The notes below the pieces were generated by a model that made no database searches, was not told where the DNA came from, and was given only the letters and a program-made list of their open reading frames with translations. A program made the position numbers and the translations under genes. DNA of 64,000 bases from Casuarina equisetifolia (taxonomy: Eukaryota > Streptophyta > Magnoliopsida > Fagales > Casuarinaceae): positions 8,166 to 72,165 of the forward strand of contig CM052362.1 in NCBI GenBank assembly GCA_028551475.1, written 5' to 3'. Shown in pieces: positions 10,262 through 22,599 of the stretch; the stretch's first letter is position 1; each line of letters begins with the position of its first letter.

Positions 10262-10854
10262 CTTTGTAAATTCAAAACCCTAACTTTATGAAAATTAGGG
10301 ATTTCGTGATTAAAGTTTGAATTAAGTTTGTATATCTTCAATTAGCTCTCTGTGAAGCATTATTCCTCATTTACAATATACATTTGAGGATTTGCTTGAT
10401 ATACTAAGGTTGGTTTAACCTAAACCTTGTAACCGTGGATAAATTGACTCCTTGTTGAGGAGTTGTGAAGTGTAGGAGAGGATTTCTCCTAGCTTGTAGT
10501 AAAGGAGACTTCAATCAGTTGGATTGAAAGAGAAAAGAATGGACATAGGACTCAAGGATTGAATATTGAACCATCATGGTAAATCTGGTCTTTCTTTTCC
10601 CTTTACTTGTTTGGATTTAACTTGCTGAATGTTGATATCTTTCCAGCCATTGACCTGTTATTAATCTGTTGCTTTACCTGTGAGATAGTCTTGCTATCTT
10701 ATAAAATATTTGTATGATATTTGCTTCCTATTTCTTACTATATCTATGTGAAATTCTATGAATTGCTATAATCATCTTAGACAACAAAAATTGTGCTAAG
10801 CTTTTAACTTAACCAATTCAACCCCCCTTTCTTGTTAAGTCATAAAACCCAACA
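10262..10854 (+). mobile_element. Family C LTR, 3' portion, in the spacer
   Basis: Plus-strand family C sequence ending in a C-rich run and AAACCCAACA at 10854. It abuts the minus-strand LTR start at 10261/10262, so the two pieces meet head to tail-end in opposite orientation. The same junction recurs at 36475/36476. Confidence 0.65.
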
Positions 10855-11305
10855 ACTTATTGATTTAGCCTTAGTCACATGCGAGCTAAACCCTTTTGAA
10901 CTCATGTATGCCCAAGCTTTTCAGACTAGATTTGTCAAGTTTCTCAAGCTTAAGTTTCTTGGTTCGAGCTTTTATATGCATAAGCTTTATCATGTAACTT
11001 GAACCTTCTTAGCATAAATTTCAAGTAATAAAATAGTCATAGGCATCATATTCTTTTTGATATGGATACCATGCAATTCATGGATATCATATTATTTTAT
11101 GCTTAGGAAATATTCCATGAATAAGGCTTCAATATATCAAAATATAGGAACCCGGCTAGTTTATAATATCATTAATTAATATTATAATTTGTACACCTTT
11201 TACTTTCTTGTTGTTCAATTTTGCACATGAGCATATGAAAAAAAAAATATATATATATAATATGCAACCCAAATTTGTCACAACAAAACATATCTTTTTC
11301 CAACA
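10855..11305 (-). mobile_element. Family C LTR 5' fragment
   Basis: On the minus strand it starts TGTTGGAAAAAGATATG at 11305 and contains a degraded form of the hairpin near 11161-11186. It fades out by 10855. Its duplicate is 37070-37514. Confidence 0.6.
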
Positions 11306-11824
11306 AAATTCAATATGAATAGATATATACTATATTATTTGTGTGGCTTTTGTTGTAAATTAAAAATGTTCATGGATCCTAATATATTTGGTTTGTTTCA
11401 ATTCACATATAGAGATATAGTGAATTAATGCTCTAAGTAGATTTGTTATATCTAGGTATAGGATAGTGAATTAATTAGAAAATTTTACCATCACAAGAGT
11501 ATTATCATTCTTGTAAGCATAAATAATTGACATTCATATCTAGTAGTTATAGTAAAATTGGATGCTTTAATACGTTTCTTGTATTAAGTTTTCTTAATTT
11601 TAGTTATTTACTTTATCATTTCAATTTGCTAGATAAATTCTAAAAGTTATTCACCATTAGTAATTTATTAATTAGTCTATTATTCACCAATCTCTTGAGG
11701 ACAATACTTTTCTCATCATTATATTACTTTTTCAACATGTTCACATACATGTAGGATTTTACCGAACGCCTCCTCCTCGCACCCCTTTATCTCCAAACTT
11801 ATTGTTTGGCCACTATACCTAACA
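11306..11824 (+). mobile_element. Athila LTR 3' half fused to a family C LTR tip
   Basis: 11306-11768 matches the 3' half of the Athila LTRs and ends ..TTTTACCGAAC. The next ~55 bases are a family C LTR end (CCACTATACCTAACA). No terminal duplication remains, so this is a deletion remnant of nested insertions. Duplicate at 37515-38031. Confidence 0.6.
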
Positions 11825-12952
11825 AATCCATCTAAGAGTTATGTTTTAGGATAGCCTATATGTTTTTTTCTTTCCTTTATATTGTAAAAAGATGTGCTAA
11901 TGAGCCACACATGGAGTTCTTGATATTGAATAACATTCCAAGGGACTTAAGTTTGAAGGGTAATGTTTTATGGCCTACCATTGTATCTATTTAGAAGGAA
12001 TGGTTATTTAACCCTATCTTATGATGTTAAATAAAATTTATCAAAATCCTACCTTTCTTTTATTACCCCCTCCCCTTGGCGGCATATGTTGTTAGGTTGC
12101 AGACTTGATTAAATGGAATTTAAAGTCATAAATTTGTTCTAGCAATATAATAGGAAAAGACCTATAACGAAAGCTATTTTGTGATTTAGCATTAACTTTA
12201 TTTCTTCCAAGCATCTCTGTGGTAGTTAATGGAAAAGTTGGTAGTTGACTTATATCTAATTGTGGTAGGAGGTTGTATCTCAAAAACTCTGTTTTTGCAA
12301 AGTTAATTAGGATGAGTCAAATTGATATTCTATATTTGTCATAATTAGTGAGCAAAACCATATTATTTTGTCCTTAGAATGTGCTTTAAACTCTTGTAGG
12401 TTGTTAAATATATTTATATAGGACAACATTTTCAAACCTTTTTTTTTTCTTTATCTTTTCTCAAAGCAAAGAAATAAGACAGCTAGAAAATAGCATAAAT
12501 ATCATTGTAATAATAATTTCTAACATTTTATCATTAAAAAGAAATTAAAATATTTGTGTGATTTTGCCATGTCGATTAAGCATTTGTAAGTGTAAAGCAT
12601 GTATATAACTCAATAAATGTTTTCAATTTTTATAATTAAGCTTGCATTAATTATTTATCTTAAAAAATATACAAAAGATGAAAACTACTAATGCAAATAT
12701 AAGCCTTTCTTTAATCTCAAAAGGCATACCGTATTATGAAACCTTTTCTCTCCTCATAAAATCTCTCTAGCACTATTTTTGCAATAAGGTGGCAAGAAAT
12801 GTCACCAACCCCTCGCCAACCAATTTTCTATTTATGGTCAAAGGTTGCTTAGCACATATGATCCCCTCTTCATATTCTTTCATGAACTTAATTAGGTTGG
12901 CCTTACACTGATCTCCTCCTTATTCAATCCATTGGCTTCTACTTTACTAGTT
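11825..12952. other. Spacer DNA with exon-like remnant
   Basis: AT-rich low-copy sequence shared with 38032-39230. Near 12780-12940 on the minus strand is the shortened form of the exon-like stretch described at 39008-39174; here about 47 bases, including its splice donor, are missing. Nothing else is recognised. Confidence 0.45.
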
Positions 12953-13940
12953 GCAATTGGTGGATTTCCAACCTAAGTTTTCATCATCTTATGATAAGGG
13001 AGTTAGATTTGTATGTTTTACTAACAAATTCGAAATGGTAACTTGTGAATTTACTATAGCCAAAGGCCTTGGCTGGTGAAGTGCATTACACACCCTTAAC
13101 ACCACCCTTGATGGTTTTTCTAGTTAGAGTATCCCCTTTTATAAGAAAAAGACTATTCTACCCCTACCCATATCTATCTTACCTTTGAATAAGACCAAGA
13201 ATATTTAAGGTAACCTTTTAATGGGCCAAATCCTTCACCCAATAAATCTAGAGTTCCTAACTTTGGATGCGGTTTAAGCAAGCATAGTGGATTTTACACT
13301 TGTCCATGGTCATCCTTATGAGCAAGCTAGGTGGATCAATCTTTGGACTTTCCTTCATGATGTTATTAAAGTAAAGTCTAAGCGATCTAGGGTGAAGGGC
13401 CACCTAGTCATTCTTCACATTGGAGCCGAGGCGAGGTCTAAGCGAGCTGGTGGAAAGTCTCCTTAGTAATTCCTTTTCAAGTTTGGCCAGATGGAATCTA
13501 AGCAAGCCTAGAAGTTGACATCTCCCATAGTCGATCCTTATTGATGGCATTCAAAGTGGAGATATTTAGTTTAGGTGTAGGGTTAGTGATCTTATGTAAT
13601 TGGGTTTTAGTCTCATGTTTTATTAGGATGGCGTTGTGGCCTACATATATAGGGGCTTGGTTTAATGCAAATAAAAAGTAAATGACGCATGAAAATGAAA
13701 CATCATTGCCAAATGTATACATCACATTGTTAATATATTAATTTGTTATGCTTTTTATATTAGAAATGTCTCTCTTTCTCTCTTATAAACCATAAGAAAA
13801 AGATAGGCTTTATTAATAATCATAAATAAGCAAAAGCTTTTATTAATCATTCAAAATAACATAACATTGTACAACATGAAAAATCCAAAAGAAATATTAG
13901 AAACGGATCCCTTTTATTGAAGCCTAACAAAGGATAGATC
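12953..13940. other. SPH 3' flank, block A' (empty LTR site)
   Basis: This mirrors 7058-9360 of block A but lacks the 1310-base solo LTR. The single CTTGC (minus strand) at 13322-13326 is the unoccupied target site. No gene is seen; the ORF at 13498-13725 is the counterpart of the non-coding 7273-7467 stretch. Confidence 0.7.
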
Positions 13941-14366
13941 CTATGTTATTGTTTTTGTAAAATCATAGGGGTAACAGATATCATACAACATATTATTATC
14001 ATAGTTCATCATACACAGTTGATTCTCTCTTATGCTCCACTTACAAATGGCACATTTTTTACGATCCCTCTTCTCTCTGTAGATGTAGAACCAATGTTCG
14101 AGGTTGTCCCATTTTATGTAGCAGTCAAACTTTGTTGAACCTGAAATGTTAGGGTGGAATACAATTTCATACACACCTCCTTTGTAAAGTTTCTGGGGGC
14201 CCAAGGGGTCATCTGATGAATGGCAAGCTAGATCAATGACTTGACCATGTTCTAAGTCATTCCTCATAATTACATGTGTTTTTTTATAGGCTTCACACTT
14301 AATTGAAATATGAAGCAAAAAAAGAATTGCTGCAAGGAAAGAGATGTGCTTGGGGAAAAAGACCAT
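13941..14366 (-). CDS. S-protein homolog (self-incompatibility S1 family), copy A'
   Basis: An intact minus-strand gene for 141 residues, with the same protein as 6632-7057: signal peptide at residues 1-26, Cys at 48, 82, 105, 108, 118 and 131, and NIS at 73. At least one silent change separates the two (TGC/TGT in the codon for Cys131). ATG is at 14366-14364 and a TATA-like TTATAAAGG lies near 14459-14467. It faces copy A convergently across the spacer. A secreted small protein is expected; the receptor and role are unknown. Confidence 0.9.
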   Translation of the reverse strand: MVFFPKHISFLAAILFLLHISIKCEAYKKTHVIMRNDLEHGQVIDLACHSSDDPLGPQKLYKGGVYEIVFHPNISGSTKFDCYIKWDNLEHWFYIYREKRDRKKCAICKWSIRENQLCMMNYDNNMLYDICYPYDFTKTIT

Positions 14367-14815
14367 ATTCGAATCTTTCTTTTCCAATTCCTTGAAGTTG
14401 AAAAGTTGGAAGGGTTTGTGGATGAAACAATATCTTTCACGAGGGTCATGGAGTCTCCTTATAAAGGGGTCTCTAGGTAAAAGTATAGATGACACAACAA
14501 CCCTAAATTAAGAAAAATTATATGGCATTTCAAATAGTCACTAAAATAATAGAAATTATTTTAAATTTAGAAAGTTAGCTACAAATCCAAATTTGTAATC
14601 ATTCTATATAGAGATAAAAATTATATTAAATTTAGAAAATAAGTTACAAATCTAATTTTATAATAATTATTTATGGAACTTGGTTGGGATGATCTAAATT
14701 TGCAATGTCTAACTAGTGTTAAATAGCTAGAAAAGTCATGGATTATTTATGTGTGGCTAAAAGCTTCATTGGTAGAGCTAGTTACTTAAATAAGCTTTGT
14801 TCTAATGGTTCACTT
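14367..14815. other. SPH 5' flank, block A'
   Basis: AT-rich sequence matching 6183-6631 in reverse. About 150 bases of it (around 14575-14730) recur next to the telomere-type repeat at 22337-22490. Confidence 0.6.
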
Positions 14816-16201
14816 TGTTAGGTATAATGGCTAACTAAGAAGGGGGGGAGGGGGGTTGATTTGGTTTTCTTATTTATAAAATTCATTTTCTAATAAGAGA
14901 TAATGAGCATTAACAAACAAAATACACAAAAACAAGATTTACAATAGTGGTTCAGCCCTCACACCTACATCCACCCTTTTATTCCTTCAATCCAACTAAT
15001 TGAAGTCCACTTTACTCACTAATTAGGAAAAAATGTTCTTCCACAAACAAAAGTTAACTCAACCTTGTTACAAAAGCAAATCCGTAAGTGATGTATAGTT
15101 TATGATTTTTGCTAATTAGAAAGCTTATCGAAGATATTGAATTTACAAATCCAAGCTCTAATCATAAAACTCCCAAATTTTAGCAAATTAAGTTTTCGAT
15201 TTATAACACAATTTATTTGTAAATAGTAATCAAAGTTCAATCAGCATATAAATGAGTGTATACACGAGTATGAAAACACAAAAATATGATTTACAAAGAA
15301 GGTCATCGATGCTCTTCATGGAATCACAATATAGAACAAAATCTTGATTTTCAATTTGATTTCTCGATTACCTCCTCAAAAAGTTACTTTGAACCATAGA
15401 ATAGAACCCTTTTATATGAGATTTAAAACAATAAAAGCTAATATAAGGTTTTGTCAAACTTGACAACGTCAAAAGCTTTTTCCCGTTAAGAAAGTAGAGT
15501 AAATGCCTCATTTAAGGTTTCAAATCAAACCTTTAATCATTTTGAGTAGCTTTTCTGATAGAATGATTAACTCTTTTGCAAATCTTCTCATTGGAGTAGA
15601 TGTGCGATTACAAAGAAAAGACGGCGTTGCTGTTTCAAATAGAAGCTAAGGCTTCTAATTGCACAAAGTGCCTAAAAGCACTCGACAGTAAGCTAAATAA
15701 CACCATTTCAACAAGTGCGGCAACCTTTCTCTTAAGAGCTTTGACATGCTTGTATAAAGCAGGCTTTGGTCAGATTATGTCTCGTGGGCTTAAATTAGCC
15801 TGCTTCTTGCAGGCCTGGACTGGCCTACTTCTTGTGGACCTAAGCTTCATGGATAAAACTTGGGTAAACCCGAGTCATTCTAATTAAGATCAACTCAGGT
15901 AAGCTTGCATCTCTTAATTATTATTCCTATAATAATATTCCAGCACCAAATTCTTTATAAAACATATTATACAATCAATATTTGTGTTCTTCCCCCTTAT
16001 ATATTTGATAAGATATATTTGTTTAGGACTTAAGTAAGGTTACAATATATAAGAACGTAGGAACCTAACTACTTTATAATATCATTGATTGATATTATAA
16101 TTTGCACACCTTTAATTCTATTTTGCATATTAACATATGAAAAATATTTATATGCAATTAACAAAGAAATTTTTCACAGCAAAACATATCTTTTTCCAAT
16201 A
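14816..16201 (-). mobile_element. Family C LTR, block A'
   Basis: Mirror copy of 4794-6182. The minus strand starts TATTGGAAAAAG at 16201 and ends CCTAACA at 14816. The hairpin lies near 16075-16100. The ORF at 15600-15887 is the counterpart of an accidental ORF in block A. Confidence 0.75.
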
Positions 16202-16750
16202 AAGAGTTCAACCTTTTAAAGTCTCTCCAAATTACCTATCTCTAGGATGATGGGTCCTATGAATCTATTATAACTTGCATTAAGGTATAAAAGGCTTGTA
16301 AGATTCCATAAACTGGAATATAGGATCCAAGAGAAGGAATTCATGTTGAGGTCAAAGGACTCTAAATTCACATTTCAATGTCTTAGGGAAGACTTCCTGA
16401 GAATGAGTTCGCATGGACCGAGACTTCCTTAAGTTCACTGAGGAGGCGGGTAAGCTTCCAGATAAGTTAAAGTTATTAAGCACAAGTACTTGGACTCAGG
16501 TTTGAGAGGCCTGGAGGCAGCAATCCCTAAAATCTATTACCACTCATGTCTAGAGACTCCAACTTCTCTAAACTCCATATGCTCCCCCAAGGAATAGGAC
16601 CCGTTAAGGCGCAACGGCTTAGATTGAGGTACTTGAGCTCATTGAATTGTCCAATGGTGCGAGGAAATGGAAGGTTTAGGGGTAACAATATACATAATGG
16701 ATTGATCTCGAGAATAGCCTTTTCACATCTTGTACCAAACTAGCTTACAT
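16202..16750 (-). pseudogene. LRR receptor-like kinase fragment, block A'
   Basis: Reverse copy of 4246-4793, with the same LRR phrases on the minus strand and several disabling changes of its own (the open stretch seen at 4624-4821 in A is altered here). It lacks transmembrane and kinase regions and is cut by the family C LTR at 16201. Confidence 0.7.
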
Positions 16751-18484
16751 CCACGAAGAAGAACATATATCTCTGGTCATATATATATATATATATATAT
16801 ATTCTTGTGGAACTTCTGTCGTCCCGTTCATTGTGGTTCCTCGGCCCTGCTAGCCATTTGTTTGCTCGAACTGTACACATTCAAAGAGGGGGCAGGCTAA
16901 ACAAGCAAGCCATCCAAGTTTATTTTATAGAGTCGGAGGTTAGAAAGAACTTGGAGGTTTCCCTGTGACTAACTTTGCGCACTTCCGGTGGTAGCCATTG
17001 GGCTAAGTATCTATAAAGACTCACTCACATATTTATTTATAGTTCGGTATGAGATCAGCTAAATTAAGCTACGCTCATCATTTATGATCCACGGTTCGCT
17101 CAATTAGAACAAACACTACTTAGATTACTCACATATTTGAATTAGATAGTACCCAGAACTTTGGATGAGCTAATGCCATTACTGAACCTTAGACTTGAGA
17201 AGCAAGCCAAAGAAGGCATTGATTGCCCTTGAATAAGAGAAGACAAGAAAACTTTGATTACAATTCAGATGAAACCCCAACTAACTTTTAAAGGCATTTT
17301 CGGGGACTAGCCTTTTAAATATTAAAGCTGAACTACAAAAGAGATGTAACTGTAACACACAAGACAGGAGGAACAAAAGAACCAAGGAACAACTAAAGTC
17401 CAGAATAATAGGATGTCATTCAATAACAGTAGAAGAAAAAGCTCAAAGAAAAAAGTTATTATTCGTTGTTGGGGAACTCGGCCAAGATCTCTGTCTTTTA
17501 TTTACTTTTGTAAGATGTCATCCAAAATCCTTGTTACCTTATTCAGGCTTGGGTTTTCTAATGGGTTTGCCTCAATATCTTGCAATATAACCTTTTCAAG
17601 GTTAAAAAGGGGGTTGGTGGTGTTGGTTAAAAAAAAAAAAAAAAGAGGAAAGCTTAGGGTATGCTCACTTCTGCATTTTTGTTTAGGTCATCAAGATTTT
17701 CAATCACTTAGGTCAGAATCTGTGTGATGGTTTGACAATGGTTTCAAATAATCTTTGCATCCCTTCAAGGACAATTTGATCTTGACTTTTTGGGTAAATG
17801 GCTGAGTGGTTTTTGGTAATTGACGCTCATCGCATTAGGTTTCAATTCATATGTTACCATTCTCGATGAAGTAGCCCTCTTTTTTATGTCTGAGTGTGTT
17901 ATTCTATCCATCAAAGTCCTTTGTCTATAGTTTAGGTCAGTTCCCCATGCTTTGCTTTGAGTTTCTCAAATAATGTTGCTCCACATCAAGGACTCTCATG
18001 CAAGCCATGCAACATTCTCAAGCAAGAATTGCTTATTTCCTTGAGCTCTCCATTTAGTTCCTCCTAGGCATTGGTCTTGCAACGGCCCTCCAACATAACC
18101 TTATCTCATGTTCACCACCACTACTTCGCATCCCTATGAGAGATACATTGTTACCATTGCGACTTGGTGTCAAAAAGGGCATAAACACCCTTAAAGTACT
18201 ATTCCATGTCCCATTTTACCTTGGCATTTCTAATCCCGTTGAATGGTTATGGAATATGGGCTCAAATGCATATGGAATCACTAGGTGAGACATTTGGTTC
18301 ACGAATGTATAACCTATCTCCAAAAACTTCCTCCTAAATTTTACCTAGTTTGTCACGCTTTGGACATCACCATTAAGATCGTTGAGGCCTCATAAAGATG
18401 GCTCTCTAAAACTGGGAAGACATAGTACTCATTAGCAAGCATTAGGTGACCAACGGTTCTTGATTCTCCCACCTTTCTGCCATA
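16751..18484. other. Unassigned duplicated segment, block A'
   Basis: Counterpart of 2519-4245. The microsatellite here is (AT)12 at 16779-16802, and an A run lies at about 17629-17644. From about 17032 to 17300 it appears identical to A'' 43255-43523 but clearly differs from A. No gene recognised. Confidence 0.5.
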
Positions 18485-19569
18485 TGTTGGAAAAAGTATG
18501 TTTTGATGTGACAAACTCTTGGTTGTATACAATATTTGTGATGCGAATCTTATGGTGGGCTTGAGTGAGCTTGAGTTAAGAAAATATGTAAAAATCATTT
18601 TTTTGGTGTTTTTGGATTTTCTGTGGGAAAAGTAAGTGTTTAGTAGGAAGGAAAAGAGGAAAACGTAAATATGAAGAACAAAAACAAAAGATAGATGCCA
18701 ATAAACTCCAAGATGTAAAGGCAATGCCACCAATCAAGGACCACCACCAATCCTTGGCAAGAATTGGATAAAGAATGCAAAAATTGATCACACAACTTAG
18801 GGATTTCTATTCTCTAGAAAGACAAGTCTGCTTACAACTGAAACAATGCTTCCTTTAAATAGGCAGTTAAGCCTAATCCTAGAAAGAACCTGGTAAATCA
18901 GGAATCCTTAAAACCTAGTTTTAGAAGAATCCTGACAAATCAAGAATCCCTAAAATTAAGGAAGTCTTAACAAATATGAATTTTGACAAATAAGGGACTC
19001 TTAAACAAATCAGAGATCTGACAAGTATGGAAACCTAGATAAATCAGGAACCTAGACAATTAAGGAAAACCAAATAAAAGAAAATATTCTCAAACAATAA
19101 ATTAAACCTATGAAATTAAAGACTCAACAACTACTTAGGAAACCCCCTTATATTAAGGACTATAGAGATGCTAGAGAATATTCTTGGATTGCTTCAACCT
19201 TGGCCTTCTTGTACCCACTGGATTATGTTGTGGACTTTCAATTCTTTAATGTTGGAACTCATGATATTGGGCTTTAAGTGCATCCGTATCAATCTCCCCT
19301 TCTTGACAAAGATTTATCCTCAAATCTTGATTGCTGCTTTGGGCTTTATCGCTCCGTGGATCCATAATCTAAGTTTGTGCATACAAATCAAGCTCTAGCT
19401 CTAGCGGCCTACCCAAGTGTGTTGGTTCACAAATCAATGGCAAACTACCGTGCTACTTGGATGGAAGTTTACAAGCTAAGCAACAATATGATCCAAACAA
19501 GTAGTTGAAGTTATGGAATGTTGTAGTAGCACCTTCATCAATTGCATTGAAAAGTCTTAGTGATTGTTG

Positions 19570-20001
19570 TTAACATGTCATCTTCTTATGATTTGAGACT
19601 ACAAACCCACAAAGGAAACCATTGTTCATGCTCAGTGCCTCTGAATTCTTTAACTCGTGGATGAAACCTTGTGGTTCTTTTGGCAGAATTTCTTCTATTG
19701 CCTTATTCAATAATATCTCGTGCTTCGGTAGATCTAAACTTCTTGGATCTATCTCCTTTTCGGGCATCACATCTTGCTTTGGAGGATCTAAGTACTTTGG
19801 ATTTGCATTCATGGTCGTTGGTGCCTTAATTTCCAAAAGATCCAAACTTTCTAGGTCCACCTCCTTCTTTGCCAACACCAGTAGCTTTGGTAGATCCAAA
19901 TCTTTTGGTTCTACTTCTGTTAACTTTGTTTCTTCTACTGGAACAACTTCTATAGCTTTCTTTAGTGAATCTTCTCTCCCATACCACCTTTCTATCCACA
20001 T
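19570..20001 (-). pseudogene. G1 ORF2, copy A', truncated
   Basis: 143 residues starting MWIERWYGREDS, colinear with 1002-1550, but a TAA replaces a CAA codon after the NHKKMTC phrase, removing the last ~39 residues. No family recognised. Confidence 0.6.
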
Positions 20002-20033
20002 ATTATAGTCTTATTTGCAATAGTTATAGTTAT

Positions 20034-20612
20034 TCTACAATTGGTACTTGGAATATGAAAAAGCACAATGTTATTTTTGGTTACATCGTGGGTCTTGGCT
20101 TTGGGATTTGCTCATCTTGCGCACATGAACCTGGTCTTGCTTGGAAGCTTTCGGCAAAAAGTGCCTTTTAAACAGCTTCTTTAATTTCTCCCACGAACAG
20201 ACCTTTTCCTTTCCATCTCGTTCTCTTTGTTCTTAACATTCTCCCACCATGAAGAAGCAAATTCTTTGAGATGAAGAACAGTAACCTTATATTTCTTCTT
20301 ATCATCATATGCTTAGAGCACAAACACCTGTTCAATATGACATAGCCAATCAATAAAATCATTGGGATCAAGAGTACCTTTAAATTCTGGGATCTTGACA
20401 TGTAAGCTATCATCATTTGGCCTCCTCTTCCTTTGCTCTCTTTCATCTTGGTTGCCTTGGCAAAAAGCTTGCAACTTCTTGAGGACATCATAAAGTTGCT
20501 CCTTTACCTCGCCTAACTCAAGCGATAACATTTTGTTTCCAACCTCCCATGGTGGAATTAATGCAAAACGGCCACGATAATGCAATGAAAAATTGCCATT
20601 AAAACTAAAAAT
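20034..20612 (-). pseudogene. G1 gag-like ORF1, copy A', broken
   Basis: Colinear with 390-968. The start codon is lost (ATT at 20612), a TAA interrupts the frame where copy A has CAA after VFEL, and a one-base deletion in the KKQRE region shifts the frame. Confidence 0.7.
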
Positions 20613-22315
20613 CTTAAGGAGAGCTCATTCATAAGAATAACCGGGCTCTGATTACCACTTGATGTGAATCTTATGGTGGGCTTGAGCGAGATTGGGTTAA
20701 GAAAATATGTAAAAATTATTTTTTTGGTGTTTTTGGATTTTCTGTGGAAAAAGTAAGTGTTTGGTAGGAAAGAAAGGAGGAAAACATAAATATGAAGAAC
20801 AAAAACAAAAGATAGATGCCAATAAACTCCAAGATGTAAAGGCAATGCCACCAGTTAAGGGCCACCACCAATCCTTGGCAAGAATTGGATAAAGAATGCA
20901 AAAGTTGATCACACAACTTAGGGGTTTCTATTATCTGGAAAAACAAGTCTGCTTACAATTGAAACAATTCTCCCTTTAAATAGGTAGTTAAACCTAATCC
21001 TAGAAGGAACATGGTAAATTAGGAATCCTTAAAACCTAATTTTAGAAGAATCTTGACAAATCAAGAATCCCTAAAATTAAGGAAGTTTTAACAAATATGG
21101 ATTTCAACAAATAAAGGACTCTTAAACAAATCAGAGATTTGACAAGTATGGAAACCCAGATAAATTAGGAACGTAAATAATTAAGGAAAACCAAATAAAA
21201 AGAAATATTTTCAAACAATAAATTAAACCTATGAAATTAAAGACTCAATAACCAGTTAGGAAACCCCCCTATATTAAGGACTATAGAGATGCTAGAGAAT
21301 ATTCTTGGACTGCTTCAACCTTGGCCTACTTGTACCCACTGGATTATGTTGTGGACTTTTAATTCTTTAATGTTGGAACTCATGATATTAGGCTTTAAGG
21401 AAGTAAAATGTGTGCAAATTATAATATTATAAAGTAATCAAATTCCTACATTTTCTTATGAAATAACTTCATATATGCTTAAGATTATTGTTAATGGAAA
21501 TATATTTTATGAGAAAATGATGTTGGATTTATTCAAGGTGTAGGCCACTTAAGAGCTTAGCTTGTAAGCTAATTAACAACTCAGCCCATAAGCTACATAA
21601 TAGCTTAGCACATAAAGCATTTGAAGGCCCAACTCAATATGGTCTAAAAGCAAACAGTGCCATTTCACTTGCACTGATATAGGGTTATGACAATTCAAAA
21701 CGAAGCCCTAATTCTTAAACACCCTAAAAGCTCTACCCTACTCTATTTACTCTATCTATGGCTATCGACTCTCTAACAAGAAGATTTTAAGGTATAATGA
21801 TCGTCAAAACAGTCAATTTAGAGTGAATTTTGAAGTCGGCATTGTTGATTGATGGGAATCCTCTCATTCTCTAACAAGAAAATCCTTACAAGTGTGTTAG
21901 GTTTGACAAAAAACCCTAAATGGCTATGTGTATTTGATTCCCATATAAAAGCATACTTTAATGGTCTTAAGAAGGAAAGTTAATGATCATATATCTATAA
22001 AATCACAAGAACCTTTAAGAAGTTATTCACTTATTGCCATCTTGATCTGATTTGATATTATTGCCCAATCTAGGGTAACGTTTGCTCATCCTCATTAAAG
22101 ATCAATTTATTGTGACATATTATACTTGTATTTGCTCATTTATGTACTAATTGATCTATATACCATATATGCACATAAATAGAGTTAAAAATCCAAAACC
22201 CTAATTTGACAATATTTAAGGGTTTCATGATTAGAGCTTCGATTGACTTTGTTTATCTTTCATTAGCTCTTTGATAAGCATTATTTCTCTAAAATCATAT
22301 AACCTCGAGGAAATG

Positions 22316-22500
22316 CACCACCTAAACCCTAAATCCAAATTTGTAATCATTATATATAGAGACAAAAATTATAGTAAATTTAGAAAATAAGTTACAAATC
22401 TAATTTTCTAATAATTATTTATGGAACTTGGTTAGGATGATCTAGATTTGCAATGTCTAACTAGTGCTCAATAGTTAGAAGCCAAAAACCCTCAACCCCC
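22316..22500 (+). repeat. Fragment of SPH 5' flank
   Basis: 22337-22490 is about 90% or more identical to 14575-14730, the DNA upstream of SPH copy A', including the phrase TTATTTATGGAACTTGGTT. No SPH coding sequence follows; it passes straight into CCCTAAA-type sequence. It is a fourth trace of the SPH locus. Confidence 0.75.
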
Positions 22501-22547
22501 AACCCTAAAACCCTAAATCTTAGACACTAGAACCTAGACACCCTAAC

Positions 22548-22596
22548 CCCTAAACCCTAAACCCTAAACCCTAAACCCTAAACCCTAAACCCTAAA
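22548..22596. repeat. Interstitial telomere-type repeat (CCCTAAA)7
   Basis: Seven perfect CCCTAAA heptamers, the complement of the plant telomere repeat TTTAGGG, followed by degenerate CCCTAAAA and CCATAAAA units. It is flanked on both sides by a phrase like TTAGACACTAGA.CCTAGACA (22519 and 22623). Surrounding DNA is LTR sequence, so this is internal, not a chromosome end. Confidence 0.95.
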
Positions 22597-22599
22597 ACC

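Larger units (their letters stand above)
18539..21399 (-). mobile_element. G1 element, copy A'
   Basis: Minus-strand order: 5' LTR 20660-21399 (first ~14 bases missing), primer site 20641-20657, broken gag 20034-20612, broken ORF2 19570-20001, purine tract 19293-19304, 3' LTR 18539-19291. The same flanking family C LTR as in A and A'' shows it is the same insertion carried along by duplication. Confidence 0.85.
18485..22315 (+). mobile_element. Family C LTR, block A', interrupted by G1
   Basis: It starts TGTTGGAAAAAGTATG at 18485, preceded by CCATA. It is interrupted by G1 at 18539-21399, resumes at 21400 (GAAGTAAAATGTGTGC) and runs to about 22315, where an SPH-flank fragment and telomere-type repeats replace it. 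Its hairpin, present at 47587-47611 in A'', is collapsed here by a 13-base deletion near 21412. The empty site for solo LTR 2 (AGAGC) is at 22233-22237. Confidence 0.75.

Noticed and set aside
22548..22596. True chromosome end
   Set aside because: Only about 50 perfect bases, with long LTR sequence on both sides.
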